48,391 nt of DNA from contig NZ_JAIWPR010000051.1 in NCBI RefSeq assembly GCF_021191635.1, forward strand, positions 1 to 48,391. The letters run 5' to 3'. The position numbers and the translations under genes were made by a program. Below, piece after piece: positions 1 through 8,510 of the stretch. The stretch's first letter is position 1; every line of letters starts with the position of its first letter. The notes under the pieces were generated by a model, which searched no databases, had not been told where the DNA came from, and was given only the letters and a program-made list of their open reading frames with translations. Source of the DNA: Alterluteimonas quercicellularis. GTDB taxonomy: Bacteria; Pseudomonadota; Gammaproteobacteria; Xanthomonadales; Xanthomonadaceae.

Positions 1-147
1 CCCGCCGCGGGGCGTCGCACGCCCGCCGGCAAGTCCAAGACGCGCGCCAGCGCATCGCGCGCGGCCGCGCCGGCGCGCGGCGGACAGCGCACGCTGTTCT
101 CGGCCATGCCCGCGGCGCCGGCGCCGCTGAAGAAGGGGAAGCGCTGA
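1..147 (+). CDS. phaE: PHA synthase subunit PhaE, C-terminal end (partial)
   Basis: An open frame runs in from the left edge and stops with TGA at 145-147, two bases before the phaC ATG. The visible 48 residues are a low-complexity tail rich in Ala, Pro, Lys and Arg, ending in LKKGKR. PhaE is the non-catalytic partner of PhaC in class III polyhydroxyalkanoate synthases, and in Xanthomonadaceae phaE lies directly upstream of phaC. The call therefore rests on position and the basic tail; no conserved PhaE domain is inside the window. Confidence 0.65.
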   Translation, partial: PAAGRRTPAGKSKTRASASRAAAPARGGQRTLFSAMPAAPAPLKKGKR

Positions 148-148
148 C

Positions 149-1219
149 ATGACCGGTCCGCTCAACATCGGCATCGAGCGCGTGATCGCCGACACGCTGC
201 AGACCCAGCAGAAGCTGGCCGCCGGCCTGCGCACGCTGCGCGAGCTGGGCGACACCGACTTCGGCGCGACCCCGCGCGAGGCGGTGTGGCGCGACGGCAA
301 GACGGTGCTGTACCGCTTCCGCGGCGAGCGCGCGCCCACCGCCGAGGTGCCGCTGCTGATCTGCTACGCGCTGGTCAACCGCCCCTACATGGTCGACCTG
401 CAGGCCGACCGCTCGCTGGTGCGCAACCTGCTCGCGCTGGGCGAGGACGTGTACATCATCGACTGGGGCTATCCCGACCGCTCCGACCGCTTCCTCACCC
501 TGGAGGACTACATCGAGCGCTTCCTCGGCGGCGCGATCGACCACCTGCGCCGCGCCCACGGCGTGGACGCGATCGACCTGCTCGGCGTGTGCCAGGGCGG
601 CACGTTCTCGCTGTGCCAGGCGGCGCTGCACCCGGAGCGGGTGCGCAACCTGATCACCATGGTGACGCCGGTCGACTTCCACACGCCCGACAACATGCTC
701 TCGCACTGGACGCGCGACATGGACGTCGACCTGTTCGTCGACACCCTGGGCAACGTGCCGGCGGACCTGATGAACCTGTGCTACCTCACGCTGAAGCCGT
801 GGCGGCTGTTCGTGCAGAAGTACGTCGGGCTGGTGGACATCCTCGACGACCGCAAGGCGCTCGAGGACTTCCTGCGCATGGAGAAGTGGATCTTCGATTC
901 GCCCGACCAGGCCGGCGAGGCCTTCCGCCAGTTCATCAAGCAGTTCTACCAGGGCAACGGCTTCGTGCGCGGCGGCGTCGTCATCGGCGACCGCGAGGTG
1001 CACCTGGGCCTGGTGGAGATGCCGGTGCTCAACATCTACGCCGAACAGGACCACCTGGTGCCGCCGTCGGCCTCGCGCCCGCTGCGCGATCTGGTCGGCA
1101 GCCGCGACTATTCCGAACTGTCCTTCCGCGGCGGCCACATCGGCATCTACGTCTCCGGCCGCGCGCAGAAGGAAGTGCCGACCGCGATCCACGAGTGGCT
1201 GAGGGCGCGCTCGGGCTGA
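149..1219 (+). CDS. phaC: Class III poly(R)-hydroxyalkanoate synthase subunit PhaC
   Basis: This 356 aa alpha/beta-hydrolase polymerises (R)-3-hydroxyacyl-CoA into PHA granules. The synthase nucleophile box GVCQGG lies at residues 145-150 with Cys148. The acid is Asp301 in AEQDHLVPP and the general base is His330 in RGGHIGIY, the Cys/Asp/His triad expected for the family. The length of about 355 aa and the start MTGPLNIGIERV fit class III (PhaE-dependent) enzymes rather than the ~590 aa class I enzymes. The ATG follows the phaE stop by one base, so the two are probably translationally coupled. Nothing appears truncated. Confidence 0.95.
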   Translation: MTGPLNIGIERVIADTLQTQQKLAAGLRTLRELGDTDFGATPREAVWRDGKTVLYRFRGERAPTAEVPLLICYALVNRPYMVDLQADRSLVRNLLALGEDVYIIDWGYPDRSDRFLTLEDYIERFLGGAIDHLRRAHGVDAIDLLGVCQGGTFSLCQAALHPERVRNLITMVTPVDFHTPDNMLSHWTRDMDVDLFVDTLGNVPADLMNLCYLTLKPWRLFVQKYVGLVDILDDRKALEDFLRMEKWIFDSPDQAGEAFRQFIKQFYQGNGFVRGGVVIGDREVHLGLVEMPVLNIYAEQDHLVPPSASRPLRDLVGSRDYSELSFRGGHIGIYVSGRAQKEVPTAIHEWLRARSG

Positions 1220-1248
1220 CCGTTCGTCCGCGCCCGGGGCGGTCGCGT

Positions 1249-1265
1249 GCGAGCGCGCTCCTGCG
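1249..1265. repeat. Half-copy of GAGCGCGCTCCTGCG palindromic repeat
   Basis: The sequence GCGAGCGCGCTCCTGCG lies just after phaC. It is one arm of the dispersed palindrome seen in full at 3099-3170, 43586-43715 and 48269-48377. No matching second arm was found here. Confidence 0.6.
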
Positions 1266-1344
1266 TGGGTCTCCCGGGCTCACGCGCCGTTCCCGTCGCA
1301 CCGGGCTAGACTCGGCCGGACGTCCCTGCCGAACGCATGCCGCC

Positions 1345-1542
1345 ATGAGCCAGCCCCGTCCCCTGACCAGGTCCCTCAACGATCGCGTCATCGCCGGCGT
1401 CCTCGCCGGCATCGCGCACCGCTTCGGCTGGAACCCCACCTGGGTGCGCGTGGGTTACATCGTGGTCTCGGTCCTGTCCGCGGCCTTCCCGGGCATCCTG
1501 GTCTACCTCGTGCTCTGGCTGGTGATACCGGAAGGCGACTGA
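1345..1542 (+). CDS. PspC domain-containing small membrane protein
   Basis: This 65 aa protein has the compact PspC fold signature: RSLNDRVIAGVLAGIAHRFGWNPTWVRVGY at residues 9-38, then one hydrophobic segment ending in LVLWLVIP at residues 55-62. PspC-domain proteins are inner-membrane proteins linked to envelope-stress signalling, but stand-alone short versions such as this are common and their partners are unknown. The ATG at 1345 was chosen because it precedes the conserved domain; longer in-frame open sequence upstream overlaps phaC. The next gene starts 3 bases after the stop, suggesting co-transcription. No pspA or pspB is nearby. Confidence 0.85.
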   Translation: MSQPRPLTRSLNDRVIAGVLAGIAHRFGWNPTWVRVGYIVVSVLSAAFPGILVYLVLWLVIPEGD

Positions 1543-1545
1543 CGC

Positions 1546-2025
1546 ATGCGGAGCCGCGCGCCGAAGGGCGGGCTGCTGCGCCTCGCGGGCATGGCCTGGA
1601 CGGCGCCGAACACCCTGCTGGGCGTCGCTGCCGGTGCCGCGGGCCTGCTGCGCGGCGCGCGCGTGCGCTGGTCGGCGGCCGAGCACGCGCTGGTGTTCTC
1701 GCGCTATCCCTGGGGCCCGGGCGGCGCGATGACGCTGGGCAACGTCATCCTGAGCACCGGTCCGGACCTCGACGCGGCCTGCGTCACCTACGCGCACCGC
1801 GCCGGCCATTGCATCGATCCGCAGATCCGGCTGGGCGACCACGAGCGCGCGCACGTGTACCAGTACATGGCGCTCGGTCCGCTGTTCCTGCCGCTGTACT
1901 TCGCCTGCGGCGGCATCAGCGTGCGCAACCGCTTCGAGCGCGCCGCCGACCGCTACGCGATCACCGGCGCGGGCTGGTGGCCGTGGAGCGACGCCGCGAC
2001 GCTGCGGCGCCGGGATGCTCGCTGA
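1546..2025 (+). CDS. Hypothetical protein with HExxH motif
   Basis: A 159 aa protein of unknown role. It has a hydrophobic stretch near residues 15-36, a central region with paired Cys/His residues, and a zinc-protease-like HERAH motif at residues 99-103, followed by a hydrophobic segment (MALGPLFLPLYFACGG) and RNRFERAADRYA. HExxH next to a membrane segment suggests a metal site facing the membrane, but I see no third zinc ligand that I can assign with confidence. It starts 3 bases after the PspC gene. Similar small proteins occur as uncharacterised genes in xanthomonads; the protease idea is inference from the motif only. Confidence 0.7.
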   Translation: MRSRAPKGGLLRLAGMAWTAPNTLLGVAAGAAGLLRGARVRWSAAEHALVFSRYPWGPGGAMTLGNVILSTGPDLDAACVTYAHRAGHCIDPQIRLGDHERAHVYQYMALGPLFLPLYFACGGISVRNRFERAADRYAITGAGWWPWSDAATLRRRDAR

Positions 2026-2031
2026 CCGCGA

Positions 2032-2050
2032 CGCAAGCGCGCTCCTGCGC
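2032..2050. repeat. Half-copy of palindromic repeat
   Basis: The sequence CGCAAGCGCGCTCCTGCGC follows the HExxH gene. It matches the CTCCTGC-ended arm of the dispersed repeat; no facing arm is present. Confidence 0.55.
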
Positions 2051-2126
2051 ATCGGCACGCCGCCTTGACCGCACCGTGGGCACGATGGCCCGTGCGCGAA
2101 CGGCGCGGCGGCAGCGGAGCGGCACG

Positions 2127-3101
2127 ATGGGCATGCTGGTGGACGGACGCTGGGACCCGGATGCGGAGATACCGGTCGACGATGCCGGGCGCCTGCAGCG
2201 GCCGGACTCCGCGTTGCGCAACTGGGTCACCGCCGACGGCCGGCCGGGCCCGACCGGCGAGGGCGGCTTCGCCGCCGAGCGCGGGCGCTACCACCTGTAC
2301 GTGGCGCGCGCCTGCCCCTGGGCGCACCGCACCGCGATCTTCCGCGAACTGAAGGGCCTGCAGGAGATCGTCGGCCTGTCGGTCACCCACTGGCTGATGG
2401 CCGAGCAGGGCTGGACCTTCGCGCCGGGGCCGGGAGTGGTTCCCGACCGGGTCAACGGCGCCGACGCCTTGTGGCAGCTCTACGCGAAGTCCGATCCGGG
2501 CTACACGGGCCGGGTGACGGTGCCGGTGCTGTGGGACAAGGTGACCTCGCGCATCGTCAGCAACGAATCGGCCGACATCCTGCGCATGTTCAACGAGGCC
2601 TTCGACGCGGTCGGCGCCGCCCCGGGCGACTACCGGCCCAAGGCGCTGCACGGCGAGATCGATGCGATCAACGCGCGCGTCTACGACGGCCTCAACAACG
2701 GCGTGTACAAGGCCGGCTTCGCGCGCAGCCAGGAGGCCTACGACGAGGCGGTGGCCGGCGTGTTCGAGACCCTGGACTGGCTGGAGCCGCAGTTGTCGGC
2801 CCGCCGCTACCTGTGCGGGGATGTCCTCACCGAGGCCGACTGGCGCCTGTTCACCACGCTGCTGCGCTTCGACCCCGTCTACCACGGGCACTTCAAGTGC
2901 AACCTGCGGCGGCTGACCGACTACCCGGCGCTGTGGGACTACACCCGCGCGCTGTACGCGCATCCCGCGGTCGCGCCGACGGTGGACTTCGCGCACATCA
3001 AGCGCCACTACTACCAGAGCCACCGCCAGATCAATCCCAGCGGCATCGTGCCGCAGGGGCCGCTGCTGGACTTCGACGCCCCCGTCCAACGGCACCTGTA
3101 G
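2127..3101 (+). CDS. Glutathionyl-hydroquinone reductase (Xi-class GST)
   Basis: This 324 aa cytosolic protein reduces glutathionyl-hydroquinones with glutathione. The diagnostic CPWAHR motif gives the catalytic Cys63, and the flanking text (YHLYVARACPWAHR, SNESADILRMFN, NNGVYKAGFA) is typical of the YqjG/PcpF family, as is the length of about 320 aa. The N-terminal thioredoxin-like part is followed by an all-helical GST C-terminal domain from about residue 170. ATG 2127 follows GGAG at 2116-2119; a second ATG at 2133 is possible. The stop codon TAG (3099-3101) is the first three bases of a palindromic repeat. Confidence 0.9.
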   Translation: MGMLVDGRWDPDAEIPVDDAGRLQRPDSALRNWVTADGRPGPTGEGGFAAERGRYHLYVARACPWAHRTAIFRELKGLQEIVGLSVTHWLMAEQGWTFAPGPGVVPDRVNGADALWQLYAKSDPGYTGRVTVPVLWDKVTSRIVSNESADILRMFNEAFDAVGAAPGDYRPKALHGEIDAINARVYDGLNNGVYKAGFARSQEAYDEAVAGVFETLDWLEPQLSARRYLCGDVLTEADWRLFTTLLRFDPVYHGHFKCNLRRLTDYPALWDYTRALYAHPAVAPTVDFAHIKRHYYQSHRQINPSGIVPQGPLLDFDAPVQRHL

Positions 3102-3170
3102 GAGCGCGCTCGCGCGCGATGCGCTTGTCTTCGGCGCTGGAAGGAGCGTCGCGCGCGAGCGCGCTCCTGC
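3099..3170. repeat. Inverted pair of xanthomonad-type palindromic repeats
   Basis: TAGGAGCGCGCTCGCGCG begins at 3099 and is answered by CGCGCGAGCGCGCTCCTGC ending at 3170, giving two arms separated by about 30 bases that can form a long hairpin. Such GC-rich extragenic palindromes are dispersed in Xanthomonadaceae and Pseudomonas. It probably also acts as a 3-prime hairpin for the reductase transcript; that role is inference. Confidence 0.8.
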
Positions 3171-3219
3171 GGGTGCAAGGGGACGTTCTAGACTGGCGGA
3201 TTCGACGGGAGATCGCAGC

Positions 3220-3678
3220 ATGAATCCTTGGATCGCCGGTGGCATCGCGCTCGCGGTGGGCATGGTGCTGCCGCTGCAGGCGCTGATCAACGCGCGGTTG
3301 GGGCAGACGACCAGCGGATCGCTGTTCGCGGCGTTCGCATCCTTCCTGGTCGGCACGCTGGCGCTGGGCGCCGCGCTGCTGGCCACGCGCACGCGGCTGC
3401 CGCCGGTCTCCGGGCTGCTGCAGCTGCCGGCCTGGATCTGGCTGGGCGGCCTGCTCGGTGCGGCCTACATCCTCAGCGCCACGGTGCTGGTGACGCGGCT
3501 GGGCGCGGCATCGCTGATCTGCCTGATCGTGCTCGGGCAGCTGGCCGGTTCGCTGCTGCTCGACCACTTCGGCGTGCTGTCCGCGGCGCGTCCGGCCGAC
3601 TGGGTGCGGGTGCTGGGCGCGCTGCTGGTCGCCACGGGCGCGCTGCTGGTGGTGCGGCCCTGGGGCACGCCGGGGTAG
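3220..3678 (+). CDS. DMT-family / YdcZ-type inner-membrane protein
   Basis: This 152 aa protein has about five hydrophobic segments and the start MNPWIAGGIALAVGMVLPLQALINARLG. The LQALINARLG pattern after helix 1 and the terminal LLVATGALLVV helix are typical of the DUF606/YdcZ branch of the drug/metabolite transporter superfamily. These are half-size EamA-like proteins that may dimerise. The substrate is unknown. ATG 3220 is preceded by GGGAGA. No partner gene is adjacent. Confidence 0.85.
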   Translation: MNPWIAGGIALAVGMVLPLQALINARLGQTTSGSLFAAFASFLVGTLALGAALLATRTRLPPVSGLLQLPAWIWLGGLLGAAYILSATVLVTRLGAASLICLIVLGQLAGSLLLDHFGVLSAARPADWVRVLGALLVATGALLVVRPWGTPG

Positions 3679-3887
3679 GGTTCCGGGGTAGGGCTCCGGG
3701 CCTTCCCCGGGGGCGTCGTCGTCGCCTTCGGACGGGCCCGGGAGGCGCGGCACGACCGGTCGTCGGAAACCTCCACGCGGCGCGGGCGTTCCGGTCGGCG
3801 GAGGACTACGTTAGGCGCCTGCGAAGCCGACATGGATGGGTCCGGCACCCTGGCCGGTCCCGGGTCCGGCGGGCAAGGAGCGCTGGC
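3679..3887. other. Intergenic region upstream of giant-gene pair
   Basis: About 209 bases. It opens with two imperfect GGGGTAGGG(T/C)TCCGGG units and carries an AAGGAG Shine-Dalgarno at 3875-3880, 7 bases before the ATG at 3888. I see no clear sigma-70 promoter. Confidence 0.5.
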
Positions 3888-6800
3888 ATGGCCACAGGCA
3901 TCGACCCACTCGCGGCCGCCGGTCTCGGGGTCGCCCGCATCGACCTGGCCGGGCCGGATGCGCAGCCGCCGGAGGGCGGGCCGGCGCGATCGCTGCAATC
4001 CCTGTTCGACGCCGCGGGCGGCGCACTGGCCGAGGCTGCGGGCATCGGCGACGACACCGTGCACGAGGTGCTCGTGGCGAGCCTGCGCGAGGCGGCTTCG
4101 ACCGACGCCTACGCCGCGCCGGTGCGGGTGGGGGAGACGCTGGTCGCGCTGCGCCGGCTCCCGGTGCTGACCACCCGCCTGGAGGGCGCAGGCCCGGCGT
4201 GGAGCGCAGGACTCGCCGCGGAGCGGCGGCTGGGCCCGATCGCGGACCGGCTGGGACGCGAGCTGTGGATCGACGTGTTCCGTCGCGTGCGCCAGCTTCG
4301 CTTCGTCCGCAGCCCGGGGGCCCCGCCGTTCCTGGCGCTGCCCGTCGTGCAGGCCGTCCGGGCGATGCGCCCGGGTGCGTTGCGCGGCGGCGAGCCTCTG
4401 GACGTCGCGGCGGGCAGTCTGTGGTTCGCGAGCGGCCTGGTGTCGGACGCCCCGGCCGGCGTGTACACCGGCGTGCGCATCTCGGGCGGCACGCTGCGCT
4501 TCTCGGCCGATGTGGTGCTCGGCGGCGACGAAGTGGTTGTGCCGGCGCAGGCGACGATCGAGCTGACGCTCGGCCTCGCGCCGCCGGAACGGGACGTCGA
4601 TGCGAGCGACGGCGAGTTCGCCGCGACGCGCGTGCGGTTTCCCGAGGGCCTGCGGCTCGTCGTGCGCCAGGGGGCCGCGCGGATCGAGGTGCTGGGCGAT
4701 GCGGCGCTGACGGCGTGGGGGACCGAGGTCGCGCTCGCGCCCGCGGCCGGCGACGCGCGCTACCGCGCCGACCTCCACCGGCTGGTCCTGCCGATGCAGC
4801 CCGACGCGCCGGCGTTCCGCATCGGCGAGGTCGCCTCGACGCTGTTCCTGCCGTCGGGCGAGGCCGCCATCGACGCCGGCGGGCTGGCGCTGCCGGCGGC
4901 CGCCATCGCGCCCGACGACCTCGGCGACGCGAGCGGCGTGGGCGCGCTCCTGCTGGCGCTGCGCGCCGGCCTGGCGGCGACCTGGCAGGGCGAGCCGCAG
5001 CGCGCCGACCTGGGCGCGTCGCTGCTCCTGCTGGACGCGTCGCGACTGGCCTTCGCCGCGGCGGCCGCGCGCGCCACGGGCCGCGTCGCCCGCTGGCGGC
5101 TGCAGGGGCCGGCCGCGGCGCAGGGGACGGCGGAACTGGCGGACGCGCGGATCGACGGCGCGCCGGTGCACTACGTGGCGATGGCCGATGGTGCGGAGAC
5201 CGTCGCCCACACGGCGGCCGTGGACGTCCGGCCGCCGAAGCCGGTGGACGTGGCCGGCCGCCGGGTCGGCGCGAGGCTGCCCGCGGCGCAGGTGCTCGTG
5301 GGCGGCCGTGGCGACGGCGCCCGCAGCCTGATGGTGCTGGGCCATGCGTCGGCGCCCGCGCCGGGGGCGCGAGGCGCGCCCGCAGGCCTCGCGTTCGGCC
5401 TCACCAACGCGCTGCTGCGCGCCACCCCGCCGCGCGCGGTGCTGGCGACCGGCCGCCTCGACGGCGATGCCGTGGTCGAGGGCCAGGTGCTGACGGCCTA
5501 CGGCCTGGCCGGCGTGCTGCCTTCGCTGCCCGATCCCTATGCCGCCAACACCGTGCTGGACCCGAAGTTCGGCGCGGCCGACCAGGGCGGGCTGGTCAGC
5601 CGGTACGGCTTCCGGCCGGACGGGGAGGCGCTCGATTTCGCGTTGCCGTCGGGGGCGGTCGTCGAGGCCGGCGGCGTGCGCGGCCCGGCGCCGTTCGGTG
5701 CGACGCCGGCGGCGCGCGACGCGTGGATGGGCAAGGCGGGGCCCGGGCGCGGCCTCGGCGACCTGCTGGATTTCGAGGAGCAGCCGAAGATCGTGCTGCT
5801 GGACGTGTCCACCCAGGCGAGCCGCTTCGGCGTGGCGCTGCGTCCGCCGCGCCCCGAGCAGCGCAAGGCCAGCGCCGAGCATCCGTTCCATCCGCCGGCG
5901 GTGCGCGGGCTGGAACTGGCCGTCGACGGTCGCTTCATGGTGCTGCTGGCGCTGCCGGCCGTGCAGTGGGAACCGGTGCGCGCGCTGCCCGGGCCGGAGC
6001 CCTTCCCGGACGAGGTGCGCTTCGCCAACAGCGGGGTGCCGACGACGATCGACGTGCCGAGCGTGAACCTGGTGCCGTTGCAGCCGATCGCGGCCTACCG
6101 GACCATCCTCGACAACTTCGCGGGGCACGCGCCGAGGACGTCGCACGCGCGCTTCACCCTGCCGTTCGGCCTGCTCGCCAAGGCCACGCTGTCGGCGCCC
6201 TCGTCGGTCGCCGGGGCGCGCGTGGCCGAGGTGCGGCCCGAGGCCGACGGCCTGCTCGGCGCGCACCAGCTGCGGCTGGAGGCGGTGGATCCGACGCTGG
6301 CGCCGGCGGAGACGCCGGCGCTGCCGGGATTCGCGGTCCAGCTGCCGGTCGCGCAGCCCACCGACGGCGGCGCGCCGGTCAGCGTCCTCGGCGATTCGGT
6401 GACCTGGATCTTCAACGGCTACCTGGGCGCCGGCCAGCCCACGGCGCTGGTGCCGGTGACCCGGGTCGACCTGTCCGGCCACGGCGAAAGCCTCTTCAGC
6501 GACTGGGCGAACCCGGACGATCCCGAGACCGGCGTGTCCAAGGCCGAGTTCCAGGTGCTCAACGGCCGCGCCGCGCACGAGGTGATCCAGGTCAAGAGCA
6601 TCCTGCTGCCGTACTTCGTGCCGGTGGTGCGCACGATCACGCTCGAGCGCCGCGGCAACGCCGTCTTCACCCGGCACGACAGCGGCTGGGTCGCGGTGCG
6701 CGACGGTGCGTACCGCGCGGGCGCGGGCAGCGGCATCGTCACCCATCCCGGCGTCGTGCTGCGCGCCACGCGCGTGACCAACATCTTCGAGACCGGCACG

Positions 6801-8486
6801 CGCTTCGAGGCGGGGGGCACGGAGTTCGTGGCGGCGTACTTCGACACCGACCTGGTCGTGGACGGCGCCGCCGCGCCGGTGCCGGCGCGGCGCCAGCTCG
6901 GCTGCGTCAAGCTCTCGATCCCGCCGCTGGACCCCGCCGCCTACGCCGCGCTGATCGCGGCGGTGGGCCCGATGGGCGGACCCGTGGACGCGGCCATCGC
7001 GATCGGCGGCGGCCCGCAGCGCATGCGCCTGCATCGCGTCGGCGTGGGGACGGCCGCGCCCGAGTTCGCGATGGCGGCGTGGGGCAGCCTGGCGTTCCCC
7101 GGCGGCGGCGACTGGTCGGTGCTCGAGGCCGCGAACGCAGCCGATGCGCCGACCCCGGTCGCCGCCGACCGCGGCCTGCCGATCGTCCGCCAGGGCGCGG
7201 CCGGCGCGCCGACCGCGGCGGCCTACCGGTTCGCCGACCCCGAGGACCTGTTCGATGCCGCGTCGCCGGGACGCGACTACGGCATCCTGCACTCGATGGG
7301 CACGCAGCGCGCGTTCTTCCGCCGCCCGCGCATCGAGCCGGCCGCGCCGCACCGCCTGGTGTCGACCGAGCGGCCGGTCGTCGCCGATCCCTTCATCCTG
7401 GCCACGGCGGTCGGCCCGTTCCCGCGCCAGGACGACGCGATCCCGTTCCCGTCCGCCGCCTTCGCGCTGGAGGTACGTGCCGACGACACCTGGCGGCTCG
7501 ATGCGCCGGAGACGTTCCCGGCCGGCGTCGGGCGGCGGACGATCCGCAGCGCAGGCACCGTGCGCAGCGATCTCGACTACGCCGGCGCCACCGTCACCTA
7601 CGCCTTCGATACCGCCGAGCCGGTGCCGTGGCGCTTCGGGCTCGACAACGCGGTGAAGATCATGGCCCACACCGCGATGGGCGACCTGTTCTCGATGTCG
7701 GCCGACATCGACGCGCGTGCGGGCCAGGCCACGGGCTTCGCGCAGCCGCGCATCGCGATCGGCGGGCCGTTCGACATCGTGCAGGACCTGCTGACGGTGT
7801 TCGCCGCGCTGGGCGTGCCGGCGCGGCCGGAAGTGCGCATGACCAACAAGTGGGCGCTCAGCGTCGGGCTCACCGTCCCGTTCGTCGACGCGGCCGGAGA
7901 CGACATCAAGATCGTCCCCGGCGAACCCATTCCCACCATCAAGTTCGCCGACACCGGGCTCAAGATCGAGCTCGCGGTGGCGCCGGAAGCCGACGAGGCG
8001 CTGCTGGAGCTCGGCGGGTCGCCGATGTTCGCGATCAAGTCGGTGCCCGGCCTGTACGTCGTGGCGATCGTCAAGTTCAAGCTGCAGCTCTCCACCGAGA
8101 GCGGCACGACCTACGGCTTCCTGCTCGGGGTGGGGATCGCCTACAGCCTCGAGGCCGGCCCGTTCGAGCTCAAGGGCCTGTTCGCGATCACCTTCTTCGC
8201 CGTGTTCGGCGACACCGTGCTGGGCTACGGCGTGGGTTTCATCGTCAAGCTCTCGGCCGAACTGCCGCCCATCGTCGCCATCGAGATCTCGCTCGAGGGC
8301 AAGCTGGCGCGCCTGGTGGCGCACAAGGACCTGCCGGACGAGACCGTGTTCCAGATCGCCAAGCTGGTGTTCGCGATCGAGGTCTCCGTGTTCCTCGTCT
8401 TCAGCATCTCCCTGGAAGTGGAGACCAAGCAGGTCGAAGTGCTGCGCGGGCCGCTGCTGGCCAGCGAAGCGCCCGACGTGCTCTGA
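3888..8486 (+). CDS. Giant uncharacterised protein A (1532 aa)
   Basis: I do not recognise this protein. It is rich in Ala, Gly, Pro, Asp and Val, with alternating hydrophobic patterns that suggest mostly beta structure. There is no signal peptide (MATGIDPLAAAGLGVARIDL) and no membrane helix until the last third. Roughly residues 1360-1515 contain repeated strand-like segments (FELKGLFAITFFAVFGDTV, VGFIVKLSAELPPIVAIEIS, IEVSVFLVFSISLEVETKQ), reminiscent of large cytoplasmic beta-barrel or beta-solenoid assemblies such as DUF6603-like proteins; that resemblance is a weak inference. The start is set by AAGGAG plus ATG 3888. Gene B follows after 24 bases with its own ribosome site, so the two form an operon. 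Base composition matches the core genome, so recent transfer is not obvious. Confidence 0.8.
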   Translation: MATGIDPLAAAGLGVARIDLAGPDAQPPEGGPARSLQSLFDAAGGALAEAAGIGDDTVHEVLVASLREAASTDAYAAPVRVGETLVALRRLPVLTTRLEGAGPAWSAGLAAERRLGPIADRLGRELWIDVFRRVRQLRFVRSPGAPPFLALPVVQAVRAMRPGALRGGEPLDVAAGSLWFASGLVSDAPAGVYTGVRISGGTLRFSADVVLGGDEVVVPAQATIELTLGLAPPERDVDASDGEFAATRVRFPEGLRLVVRQGAARIEVLGDAALTAWGTEVALAPAAGDARYRADLHRLVLPMQPDAPAFRIGEVASTLFLPSGEAAIDAGGLALPAAAIAPDDLGDASGVGALLLALRAGLAATWQGEPQRADLGASLLLLDASRLAFAAAAARATGRVARWRLQGPAAAQGTAELADARIDGAPVHYVAMADGAETVAHTAAVDVRPPKPVDVAGRRVGARLPAAQVLVGGRGDGARSLMVLGHASAPAPGARGAPAGLAFGLTNALLRATPPRAVLATGRLDGDAVVEGQVLTAYGLAGVLPSLPDPYAANTVLDPKFGAADQGGLVSRYGFRPDGEALDFALPSGAVVEAGGVRGPAPFGATPAARDAWMGKAGPGRGLGDLLDFEEQPKIVLLDVSTQASRFGVALRPPRPEQRKASAEHPFHPPAVRGLELAVDGRFMVLLALPAVQWEPVRALPGPEPFPDEVRFANSGVPTTIDVPSVNLVPLQPIAAYRTILDNFAGHAPRTSHARFTLPFGLLAKATLSAPSSVAGARVAEVRPEADGLLGAHQLRLEAVDPTLAPAETPALPGFAVQLPVAQPTDGGAPVSVLGDSVTWIFNGYLGAGQPTALVPVTRVDLSGHGESLFSDWANPDDPETGVSKAEFQVLNGRAAHEVIQVKSILLPYFVPVVRTITLERRGNAVFTRHDSGWVAVRDGAYRAGAGSGIVTHPGVVLRATRVTNIFETGTRFEAGGTEFVAAYFDTDLVVDGAAAPVPARRQLGCVKLSIPPLDPAAYAALIAAVGPMGGPVDAAIAIGGGPQRMRLHRVGVGTAAPEFAMAAWGSLAFPGGGDWSVLEAANAADAPTPVAADRGLPIVRQGAAGAPTAAAYRFADPEDLFDAASPGRDYGILHSMGTQRAFFRRPRIEPAAPHRLVSTERPVVADPFILATAVGPFPRQDDAIPFPSAAFALEVRADDTWRLDAPETFPAGVGRRTIRSAGTVRSDLDYAGATVTYAFDTAEPVPWRFGLDNAVKIMAHTAMGDLFSMSADIDARAGQATGFAQPRIAIGGPFDIVQDLLTVFAALGVPARPEVRMTNKWALSVGLTVPFVDAAGDDIKIVPGEPIPTIKFADTGLKIELAVAPEADEALLELGGSPMFAIKSVPGLYVVAIVKFKLQLSTESGTTYGFLLGVGIAYSLEAGPFELKGLFAITFFAVFGDTVLGYGVGFIVKLSAELPPIVAIEISLEGKLARLVAHKDLPDETVFQIAKLVFAIEVSVFLVFSISLEVETKQVEVLRGPLLASEAPDVL

Positions 8487-8510
8487 CCGCACCCGTTGCA
8501 GGAGCCGCCC

